Source: Pseudeuparius sepicola (Eukaryota > Arthropoda > Insecta > Coleoptera > Anthribidae). From it: a stretch of 64,000 nucleotides of DNA. The stretch covers positions 12,914,001 through 12,978,000 of the forward strand of contig OY987306.1 of assembly GCA_963920635.1 (NCBI GenBank), in the 5' to 3' direction. Under the pieces are notes generated by a model. It was not told the origin of the DNA. It did not search any database and saw nothing but the letters and a program-made list of their open reading frames with translations. Made by a program: the position numbers and the translations under genes. Shown here one piece after another: positions 54,634 through 64,000 of the stretch (within the stretch, counting starts at the first letter, position 1; each line of letters starts with the position of its first letter).

Positions 54634-56641
54634 GTTGTCTTTATATGTTACTTACCGTTGTATAATTTTCATAATTTTACTACAATCTATTTTTTGTGTT
54701 TTAGTCCTTAAAAAGAAGTGTGTTTTGAGGGTTCATTTTAGTAGTATACTGAAGGGTCGAGCGCATGGTTTCAGGATATTGATTTTTTGGGGTCTGCCAA
54801 TAGTCCAGTAATGTTAGTTAAAACGAACGCCAACCTTGAAAAATTTATGTACCTATAGGGTTAACATTTTTGCAAATATCCACGTGTGCAATACTGAACA
54901 TTTGAACAAAAGTGATGTAACTAAGAGGTTCTGTAAGCCCGAAGATTGCCCCGTTAATTTTGCTGAATATTTTACATCCTGCAAGTTGTTGTCAAACGCA
55001 ACTACTAGTACCTAAGTAGTGACTTTGTAACGTCACTGTTTAATTTTAGGATTCGAATGTTTTCACAATGGAACCTCAGTCGTCTCTCTTATGTGTTAAT
55101 AATTTTCATATTTTTTGACTTCCGCACCACCTTGCATGTGAGTGGAAGTATTGTTTCGGGAATACCATGGAAATGTTTAATGGTTTATTTTGTCCCGCTT
55201 GATGATCAAATCAGCTGGTTTGAAAACAAGTATCGGTTAGGGCTACTTTATTATTTTTTTTATTTTTAAAAAAGTGGAATTTTGCATTTTTTCCAAATGA
55301 AGTCCTATTTTTTATTATTACCATTGACTTATCGTATACTTAGACTTAATATGTAATTAATTTTCAAGTATCCCGATTGAATCCTGAGACTCCCTGTATA
55401 TATTCTGGCTATCTACGGATATGGATCTAATTTGAAAAATATCTTGCTTTGAGTTTTAGATATTTTTAATATTTTTTCTGGTTAAAAAATAATTTAAGCA
55501 TCTTCACTTAATTCTGGAAAAGTAGAATAAATTTATACAGGGTATCCCCAGATCGAATTAACAATAGGTGTGAAACTCGGTATGAAAGACAATAAAATTT
55601 CGAGTGGGTATAAATATGAGCTTCTGGGGATCAGCCCTGCTTTTTGATAAAGATCTCTAATAAAATAAAATATCACAATATTTTTCTTTCAAAAAATATT
55701 GTTAAACTATATCTAGTAACGATAGCTTCAGCAACAAAATTTGAATTGACAGCCTACTTCATTGTCATAGTTTTATTGTCATGGCGGACTTGCTATTTCA
55801 TAAATCTGCCTCTAATATTTGGCCTACATGAATCGAGCATCAGAGACCAGGTTATAAGTATAGTTTGATGGAGCTTCCTTGGTAAATATCTCGGAAACGG
55901 ATCAAATTATATATCGTTGAATTCAGAATTAAAAAGGAATCCTATAATAGTTCAATTAAATGTGTAAGTTGTAAAATCAGAAAATCACTTTCATTTCCGC
56001 TAAAACCAGAAGCTATTTCAAAAAAACGGAATATTCAGGAATACTACTTAAATGTTAGGAAAAAATTACATTATATTATTTTGCCAAAAAATATTTTTGC
56101 AATAACTTTTTCATTGGCCCGTCTATAAAATCCCAGTACCTACACTCTCAAATTCCCCTTAATTTTTACTACAAATTTATTTTTTGTATGACGATTTTAC
56201 GTTAACCCTTCTCAATGTAACAAACTTTTTCCGCTTGGATAGGCCACCCTGTTCACAAATAACTATTATGTCCTCTCTGAGTAGAACAAATCTTTGTCAA
56301 CTTATAAAATGTGACCTGTTTCCTGTTAATGAGGTTGAAAAAAGTGGGTAAGTAAACGAATGCAAGATTTCATGCAATTAATTTTTGTTTAAGTCGTCAT
56401 CTATTTTTGTTTATATTATAGCTGATACAACTGCTACCTACTATTATTATGTTTGACACTTTACTATTTATTTCAATTTGATATTTGAACCACAGGCTAC
56501 TTGAACAGAAATCAAAATGTACAGTCAAATATGGCAAAGGCAGCCAGATGCTTGAACAACGTATATTAAAATATTATACAAAACAGCGTACCTAATCCCA
56601 TTATGCGATTTTAGACCTGGCAATCATAAAGTTAATACAAT
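54634..56641. other. Intergenic region between transporter and SVWC gene
   Basis: Two unpaired element-like termini (ACTCCCTGTATAT near 55388, ATACAGGGTATCCCC near 55536) are the only marks. No gene is supportable. The transporter promoter must lie in the left part. Confidence 0.3.
56467..56472 (-). terminator. Candidate poly(A) signal of the SVWC gene
   Basis: Minus-strand AATAAA about 170 bp after the stop codon. Positional support only. Confidence 0.3.
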
Positions 56642-59600
56642 TTACAAAATATTATTTTCTGGGCATATTATTTCGTAGCAGCAATCTGGATAAGGCTTAG
56701 ACATATCCCCAGGGAGCAACTCACATGGGGGCTGAACTCTTACCATACCGCATCTGCAAACGAATAAGCATATTATCTTCTAGTATTGTAAGTACCTACT
56801 GGGTTTTCCAACAATCAAAGTCCAAAACTCGTGGGTTTGGTCACCATCAACTTTATTGCAGATTTCAAAAATGCACTTGTTAGGTACTGTCGCTGACCGA
56901 GAATACTTCTCAGCTCACGAATTTGCGTTTTAACCTTCCACTAACTTGTAGGCCAATGCCCCTATTATATACCTACTCAAAAGGAAGATTGGAGAATTTC
57001 TAGAATATTCCTGGCCAATCAGAAATCTAGAAAATCAAAATGTCCTAGAGTATTTTTTGAAAATCATGGAAGCATTATAGGGAAAACAATGAAACATCGA
57101 GAAAAATTACAACAAAGTTGTAAGGAAAAATTCATCCAAACTAATCTTAAAATTATATAATACTTACTAATTAAATACTTATTAATTCCGACAAATTTCA
57201 AAAAATTTAAATAATAGAATATCGGGACAAAAGTTATGCCAGATTAAGTAGGTAACAATACATCTGCTCTTTCAGGACATGTATTCAATACAGGATATGA
57301 AGCAAAATTTGAGCAAATTAAAATTTTACATAAAGAATAGTTATATATGTACCAAGGCACTGAAGTTCAACTTTTTATGACTCGTGCGGAAGTTAGTTGC
57401 CGAGGCCGAGGCAAATAACCCACAACTCGTGGTTTGGTCACCATCAACTTCAAATATTCAAAGAACTTCAATGCCGAGGTACATATAATATATTTTTTTG
57501 AAATCGGAAAAAATGTTTTGTTACGCGAAAAATAATAATAAGGGATCACCCGTCCATGAACCGACTATGCGCGGCGTTGCTCGACTTTGACGATTGCTCT
57601 ACCTAGGTCAAGTATGACCAGACACGGCACTTACTGACAGAAAATCCAAACTGCTGCCTGTTGTGCAGCCTCCATGTAAAATAGATTAATATTCAAACCT
57701 TCTAAAATATTTATACTGAAAGATTGCGCTGTTATAGGTAACAATTTCGCAATGTGTACGAAAAGTTAAATGGGATTTATTGGCCGGGTTTTGAATATTT
57801 GGTCGCTTTTGACGGGCGATGGCTCCGCGTCTGACGTTTGATGTTTACATCTCCCAAGGCCTACTTATTGAAAAAATCGTACAATAATGGGCTACTTCAG
57901 TGCCGATTTCTGAGCTTTTAATGACGATTTTGAGACACTTCACTGCCGATTTAAAAAAATAGTTATTTATGTACCAAGGCACTGAAGTTCAACTTTTTAT
58001 GACTCATGTGGAATTTAGTTGCCGAGGCCTCTGGCCGAGGCAAATACACCAAATGAGTCATAAAAAGAACTTCAGTGCCGACACCAAATGAGTCATAAAA
58101 AGAACTTCAGTGCCGAGGTAATATTATATATATTTTTTTTAAATCGGAAGAAAAATGTTTTATTACGCAAAAAACAATCATAAAGGAACACCCGTCCATG
58201 AACCGATTGCGCGCGTCGTTGCTTGACTTTGACGATCGCTCTACATAGGTCAAGTGTGACGAGACACGGCGCACTTTCTGACAGAAAGTCCAAACTGCTG
58301 CCTGTTGTGCAGCCTCCATGTAAAGTAGATTAATATTCAGATCTACTAAAATATTTATACTGAAAGATTGCGCTGCTATAGGGAACACTTTCGCAATGTG
58401 TACGAAAAGTTAAATGGGATTTATTGGCCGGGTTTTGAATATTTGGTAACTTTTGACGTACGATGGCTCCGCGTCTGATGTTTGATGTTTACATCTCGCC
58501 AAGGCCTACTTATTGGAAAAAATAGGCTACTTCAGTGCCGATTTCTGAGCTTTTAATGACGATTTTGAGAAACTGCCGATTTCAAGAAGAATTTACACAA
58601 AAGGCTTTTTCTTAAGATGGTGGAAATAAGTAAAGAAAAGAACTTTATGAACAAAAAAAAACGATAATAATGATTTAAGTTTCGTATATGAGTATTCCTA
58701 TATTTTATTTCTTCATAATAACACCGACCTATATATCTAGCGAAGCTATGTAGGTCTGTGATAATAACATAAGAGTACCCAATTAAAATACACTATAACC
58801 TGAGCTATAACCTATATTTACCGCTGTATTTAATAACATATAGGTACCCTTAAATTTTAAAAAACTTTAAACTTTTTGGCTATAATTTTTATGTTTTTTT
58901 TATAACATGTTGATATGGTTGAATTTGTTTTGTTTTTCAAAAACAGATGAATAGTATCTAATAATAATAAGAATTCTATATTTTTTGTAAATATTTATAT
59001 TTACACTATTTTCTTACGAAAGACCTCAAAGATTCTTAAAATACGTTTGATAAAATTATACATAACTTCAGTAAGTTGAAAATTGAAAATAATAAAAATA
59101 AATTTCAGCCCTGGAGAAGGTCACATTGTTGCGAAAGCTTGGTTTATTAAAAAGAAATTTTGCTTAAAAATATACAGTAAAGTTTTTATACATAAGCCCT
59201 TCGTATAAGAAAAAACTATTCTTTATTTTATTGGAGAATGTACCGATTTTGAAAAATTCACTTTTCTGCTTTTAATTTTTTTAGCAGAAACAATCAAAGT
59301 AGGTCTAAGCTTTCGAAATTTTGCATACCTACTGAGTTTTTAATTCCGAACAATTTTCCTTAATAACATTTTGCCGTAAGACCTACCTAAAGCCCACTTT
59401 ACTGGTGCGAAAAATTATTTTTTTTTTAAATTCCCAGGACACATGATTTTTCGAATCTAGAAACCTTTTTGTAGGTTTGAGGACCAAAAAAGTGTGTTTG
59501 TTTGCCTATATCAATAGAACTAAACTAGGGTAGAAAAACTAGTGGATTTGAAAGGTTTGCAAAAAATAAAGGTGGTTTTTAAATATTCATAGATACTAAT

Positions 59601-62220
59601 GCTACTGTTTTAAAAGTTATAGGCGCTAAATTAACTATTAGGTATTTTGTTTAATATCTAGGGGCTATAGCTTTTAAAATATTGTCATTAGTATCTATGA
59701 ATATTTTATAAATGCACTTGTTTTTACACCTAGTTGTAAATAAAATTCTAGTGATACGGGCAACCAAACACACTTTTTATGAAGTTTTTATTGCGCCCTT
59801 TATTTAAGAAATAAGTCAGTAAAAGATAACATATACATTTTTCTCAAAAAAATACCAGGACGCGAGGATTTTTATTTTTCGCCGCCTTGTTCTGAGACAT
59901 AAGGCATAATTTCATTGTGATTTTTATACGAAGTAGTACCTAGTAGTATGTAACGAAAGTCCTGGGAAAAATGTCGAGCGCAAAATATTTAAGCTAAATG
60001 AACCCTATCATGTGATGGCCATTGTGTAAAACATATGAACAAAATACTATTTTTTACTACTAACCTGAGAAATCACCATTATTTACCTCATTCCTCTAAT
60101 GAGAAGTAATATTTCTCACCCTAGGTAAATAATGATAATAAAAACATACCTAGGTAAATAATGAAAAATTTTCTATATGACATTTAAAGATTAGTGTCAT
60201 TTTATCAGCTTGACAACTGAACTCCCAGACTACTTGATATTTCGAAGTATTTGAAAAAAGCGAGAAATGACTAAAATAAACTAAAATATGGCAATATTTC
60301 AATGTAAGTAGTAAAAAAATTCTATATACACTTCGGTTGAGAAGGTCATTATTTACCTCGCATATTATATCCTTCGGCGCTACGCGCCTCAGGATATAAA
60401 AAAGCTCGGTATATAATGGCTCTCTTCTCAACCTAAGTGTATAATATACTATTATTTTGATGTTTTGATATTGCCGGATAATGTGAAAAGAACCAACCAT
60501 GTTAATGTTTCATTATACTGTTTGCACATTTTTATATCAAGGACAAAAAATTCCCAAAACTTTTGATATGTAGGTTATTTATTGGACTTAGAAACTTAAA
60601 TATATACAGTGTGTCCCACTTAAGGACTGACCACCCCTGTAATTTTTTTATTTATGGCTCGATTTCCATAAACTTTTTTTGTCGGATAGAGCTTCAAAAA
60701 TGGCATTAAATGTATAATTCAGGTACCTCGTGCCTTAAATTCATGGCCCACTGAGACGGTGTTTTAGTGCTGAATTTTTTAAAAGTACTATTAGGAATTT
60801 TTACAAAATTTTTTGTGTCCCACTTAATTAGTGACCACCCCTGTAAAATTTTTATTTTTAGCATGATTTCATAAACTTTTTTTTGTTAGATAGAGCTTCA
60901 ATAATGGCATTAAATGCATAATTCAGGTGCCTCGTGCGTTACATTCATGGCCCACTGAGACGAAGTTTTAGTGCTGAAATTTCGGAAAGTACTATTAGGG
61001 ACTTTTTTAGAGAAAAATTAATGCTAGATTTTTATTCAACGTTGTTAGAAACCCAAACGTACTAATTTGCATTAGAAAATGGAGGACTAATTGAAATGAC
61101 TGAAATTTGAGTTTATGTTATGTTGTGTTGTTTATTCATGTATTTGTTGATATTAAATTAAATAAAAAATTTGTTCGCTAATAAGTTTTTGAAAGAATAT
61201 GAGTTCCTCATGAATATTTTAGTTACCAACTTACCAGAAATTAAGAAAATTAATTACAAATTAGTACGTTTTTGTTTGGAACCTCTCACTGCATATAAGA
61301 ATCCGGCCTTACTTTTCCTTTTAATTTTTTTGGAACACCCTGTGGAGCTATGGTAATGCAAATTGGTACGTTTGGGTTTCCAACAACGCTGAACAAGAAA
61401 CCGGCATTAATTTTCCTCTAAAAAATCCCTAATAGTACTTCTCGAAATTTCAGCACTAAAACACCGTCTCAGTGGGCCATGAATTTAACGCACGAGGCAC
61501 CTGAATTATGCATTTAATGCCACTTTTAAAGCTCTACCCTCTACCCAACAAAAAGTTTATGAAAATCAAGCTATAAGTAAAAATTTTACGAGGGTGGTCA
61601 GCTCTTAAGTGTGGCAATAAAAATTTTGAAACTCCCTGTAGAGCTACGGCAAAGCAAATGATACGTTTGGGTTTCGAACAATGCTGAATAAGAATCTGGC
61701 ATTAATTTTCCTCTAAAAAATCTGTAATAGTACTTCTCGAAATTTCAGCACTAAAACACCGTCTCACTGGGCCATGACTTTAACGCACGAGGCACTTATA
61801 TTAGGTAGGTGTACTTACCCAGAGATATGAATGTCTTTGTTTTCACGGCACTCTGCAATTGCACATTCAGTTTTTAATCTAACACTTTCATTTTTTTCCA
61901 AAGATCCTATATCGTATTCATTTGTATGGCAATGTCCAGTGTATTTTCCTAAAAGTAGATATTTAAAAAGTGGTTGGTAGTAGTTTGGGCTGTGTATAAA
62001 ATAATGTGCACACTAGTGTAGTATAGCAACAAATCTACAAAAAGCAAGTTTTTAATTGAAACTATAGATAAACAGAATGCGAACGGCTATATACTGAAAT
62101 GAATAAATTTATACTTAGCTCACCTTCGGACCCTTCAATGTGTTCTATTAAACGCACCCAGCCCATATTGCAGGTTATTAATACATTTAAAACAGCAAAT
62201 AATAATAGAACTTTTGACAT
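56642..62220 (-). CDS. Secreted single-domain von Willebrand type C (SVWC) protein, three coding exons
   Basis: Exons (high to low): 62220-62124, 61948-61819, 56753-56642; 112 aa, GT-AG introns of 175 bp and 5.07 kb, phases consistent. The start at 62220 gives MSKVLLLFAVLNVLITC, a typical signal peptide; an upstream in-frame ATG would bury it. The mature part has exactly eight cysteines (39, 61, 66, 77, 86, 100, 101, 106), with CG near the middle and the paired CC of PYPDCCYEIIC, the SVWC layout. The family includes Drosophila Vago, a secreted protein induced by virus infection, and several environment- or nutrition-responsive proteins; which role applies here cannot be read from the sequence. 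Likely all four disulfides form in the secretory pathway. Confidence 0.9.
56795..57115 (-). repeat. LTR copy in the SVWC intron, reverse orientation
   Basis: Read on the minus strand it follows 39220-39479 (TCGGTCAGCGACAGTA, then AATAAAGTTGATGGTGACCA, then GAGTTTTGGACT). It appears to be a solo or truncated LTR. Confidence 0.5.
57345..58590 (+). repeat. Tandem dimer of the ~615-bp repeat
   Basis: Units start at about 57348 and 57970, each with ATGTACCAAGGCACTGAAGT, the palindromic GCCGAGGCCTCTGGCCGAGG (reduced in unit 1) and ending near CACTGCCGATTT. It matches the dimer at 18853-21010 in order and orientation. A short part of unit 1 (CACAACTCGTGGTTTGG) resembles the LTR family. Confidence 0.75.
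58620..59486. other. SVWC intron 2, unassigned
   Basis: AT-rich, without exon or clear repeat. Confidence 0.3.
59487..59785. mobile_element. Palindromic element
   Basis: AAAAAAGTGTGTTTG at the left is mirrored by CAAACACACTTTTT at the right; AATATTCATAGATACTAATG appears on both sides in inverse order around a centre near 59640. Confidence 0.65.
60286..60478. repeat. Inverted repeat with GGTTGAGAAGG arms
   Basis: TATACACTTCGGTTGAGAAG is mirrored by CTTCTCAACCTAAGTGTATA, and GGCAATAT outside is mirrored by ATATTGCC. A smaller inner hairpin (ATATCCTTCGGCGC) lies in the centre. Confidence 0.6.
60607..61806. mobile_element. Uninterrupted copy of the 42752-46856 complex element, right end missing
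   Basis: It starts TA-CAGTGTGTCCCACTTAAGG like the copy at 42752 and is nearly identical to 45770-46790 from about 60815 on. It stops abruptly after CACGAGGCACTTATATTA, about 13 bases from the donor of SVWC exon 2 (61819). Confidence 0.75.
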
Positions 62221-62361
62221 TTTTGTATTTAAACTTTTTATTTTCAACCACTTGCCATAAACTACGACGAGTGAATAACGATTTTTTTCGAACAAACTGG
62301 TTGAACTCAATTAGGATAACCTCCGGGAACTTTCATTAACGACTATTATTTGGATACGTAA

Positions 62362-62368
62362 TATATAA
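62362..62368 (-). promoter_or_regulatory. Possible TATA box of the SVWC gene
   Basis: Minus-strand TATATAT about 140 bp before the start codon. Distance fits a short 5' untranslated region, but the region is AT-rich. Confidence 0.25.
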
Positions 62369-62399
62369 ATATGTATGAATTCTAAGAGTTGTTTTCAAC

Positions 62400-63812
62400 A
62401 AAATAAAATCTCAAAGTGGCTTCCTATTGTTATATTATTTTGTTGCGCAATCGTGTCACGATGCAGAGATCAGTGGTCGTGTTTAGCGAGTGTCCCGGAT
62501 TTATCTTGCGCACTCTCCTTACCGAACTTAACTTAACAAGATGATTTGTTATAGGCTCGGAATTCGAAATAAGTATCTCGGAATTTGGATATGTTAAGTA
62601 AGAATTCTGAGATATTAACTCGGAATAAACAAAACAATTCAAGTGACCTTTCCACGCCATGAAGAAGTCCCTCAGCTAACAAATAAAATTAATTGCATCC
62701 ACTTTTCCAGAAACTAGGAAAACTGGAAAAAATAAATAATTGCGTAATTTCCATAATAATATTTTTTTTATTTTGATCCTTAGACAAAGCGGGCGATAAC
62801 AATAATAGGTACCTATGCAATATGCAATATTGGGAGGGAAGAAGGATTTTTCCCTGGTGAGTTTTGTGGGCTTATCCAAATTTTATATGAATATATCGGT
62901 GAACTTCACCAAAGCTGAATTGTTATGCAATTATTCCTAGTGCTAGCTACCATTCCAGAAACACGGAAAAAATGATATTCGAACCTGTCTGCATTAAAAA
63001 AATATCTACTTTGGTGAAACAATATTAAAAGTACTGTTTTGTATACTAAGAGCATAATTGACAAAATCCGCTACCAATGTACAGCGTGTCCCAAATAGTT
63101 TGTCCTACCCCCTGGGTCTCAGGAACCGTAAGAGATACGAAAAAAACTTGAATACAAAAGTTGTACGGTTGGCACTGGATGTAACCTCTCTTTTATTTTC
63201 ACATATACAGGGCGATTCGTATTTGCAGGACAAAAATAAAATATTTAGATTTTGACAATTGCATTAATCCTTTGGAATATTTGCATTCTCCATGAAATTT
63301 TCTACAGAACCGTTTTTTTGGTTTGTATTTTGGATGCAGCGTTGCCAAGATATCGAATTTTTCTTGGAGTTTAGGGACTTCGTGGAGGTTATGGAAACTG
63401 AATGCTGTATCTTTATTTTAATAGATATCAAAGATATATTTTAGCCGAAGTATGACAGCACAATCGTGTGTGGTGTGGTATGTCGAAATTGGTTTTTGCA
63501 TATACAGTGTGTTCATAACAGGCTCTCAAAATCGGATAACTTCAAACAGCAATAACTTATTTTTTCAAACGGAATGACCCATATTTCTATAGTTTGTTGG
63601 ATGCCGGCGTCCAAGCCCCACATTTTGTGTAAATAACATTCTATACCAAAAACTACCCGTTTTCCAGATATTTAGTATTTAAGAAAATTTCTTTGCATTT
63701 TTCATTCAGGTGAGAAGGTTTTATCAAGCAAGCCATAACTATTTTTCCAGACAGTGGCAGAAATAATTGTCATTTTAGATAATACGGGAAATAAAATTCC
63801 TATACCCGTATA
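62400..63812. other. Upstream of SVWC gene, unpaired element ends
   Basis: No gene is supportable. Left-type termini TACAGCGTGTCCC (63077) and TACAGTGTGTTC (63504) occur without partners inside the window. Confidence 0.3.
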
Positions 63813-64000
63813 CAGTATGTCCACGGATAGACATCCCAAGAGGACAAATGAACCAAAAATTTCATTTTTCGACAAAAAGTCATTCTTGATAATAGTTTCT
63901 GCTTCTCAAAAAAAAATGGTCCACGAAGAGAATTTTCGACTTTTTTATACAGGGTGTCCAAAAAATACAAAAACATAAAATGCTGTCAAGAATAAACTGC
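63813..64000 (+). repeat. Second copy of the CAGTATGTCCACGG repeat, cut by the window end
   Basis: It follows 21401-21590 nearly base for base, including AGACATCCCAAGAGGACAAA and the inner ATACAGGGTGTCC, and runs off the end of the sequence. Confidence 0.65.

Noticed and set aside
62221..62310. Upstream in-frame ATG extending the SVWC protein by 30 residues
   Set aside because: It would place a charged segment before the hydrophobic signal peptide; the ATG at 62220 gives a standard secreted N-terminus.

Overview
This is AT-rich eukaryotic nuclear DNA with spliced genes, small GT-AG introns next to multi-kilobase ones, and a very dense load of transposons. The gene content (a single-domain von Willebrand type C secreted protein, a Gypsy element, a Jockey/CR1-type LINE, hAT fragments, many short-TIR foldback elements) points to an insect or another arthropod. 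I cannot name the species from the sequence alone.

Three host genes can be assembled, all on the minus strand. (1) 25885->17389, nine coding exons, 826 aa: the IQ-motif and AAA-domain protein of the cilium (IQCA1/DRC11, nexin-dynein regulatory complex). (2) 54633->28369, eight coding exons, 545 aa: an equilibrative nucleoside transporter of the SLC29A4 (ENT4/PMAT) type, spread over 26 kb because its introns are full of transposons. (3) 62220->56642, three coding exons, 112 aa: a secreted eight-cysteine SVWC (Vago-type) protein. In all three genes the phases fit at every junction and no internal stop occurs. The genes share strand but no evident pathway.

The left third (1-17.3 kb) has no host gene I can support. 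It holds a nearly intact Gypsy retrotransposon (2390-7013, 193-bp LTRs differing at one base, CATGG target duplication) that landed inside an older degraded reading frame; several long palindromic elements; a 122-bp tandem repeat; and a very recent 1,292-bp tandem duplication bounded by the pentamer AAATC.

The main theme is a set of long inverted-repeat (foldback) elements. Their arms are unrelated in sequence, yet most begin TA-CAGGGTG and end CACCCTG-TA. They are repeatedly nested inside one another (15552-16899, 42752-46856), joined head to head through TATA, and sit within about ten bases of two splice donors. One palindrome (31608-37196) has been split near its centre by a LINE, which itself carries a SINE and an LTR-like block. 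Two hAT-type elements have 8-bp target duplications (19350-20303, 48560-49060), and a ~615-bp repeat occurs as a tandem dimer at two distant loci.
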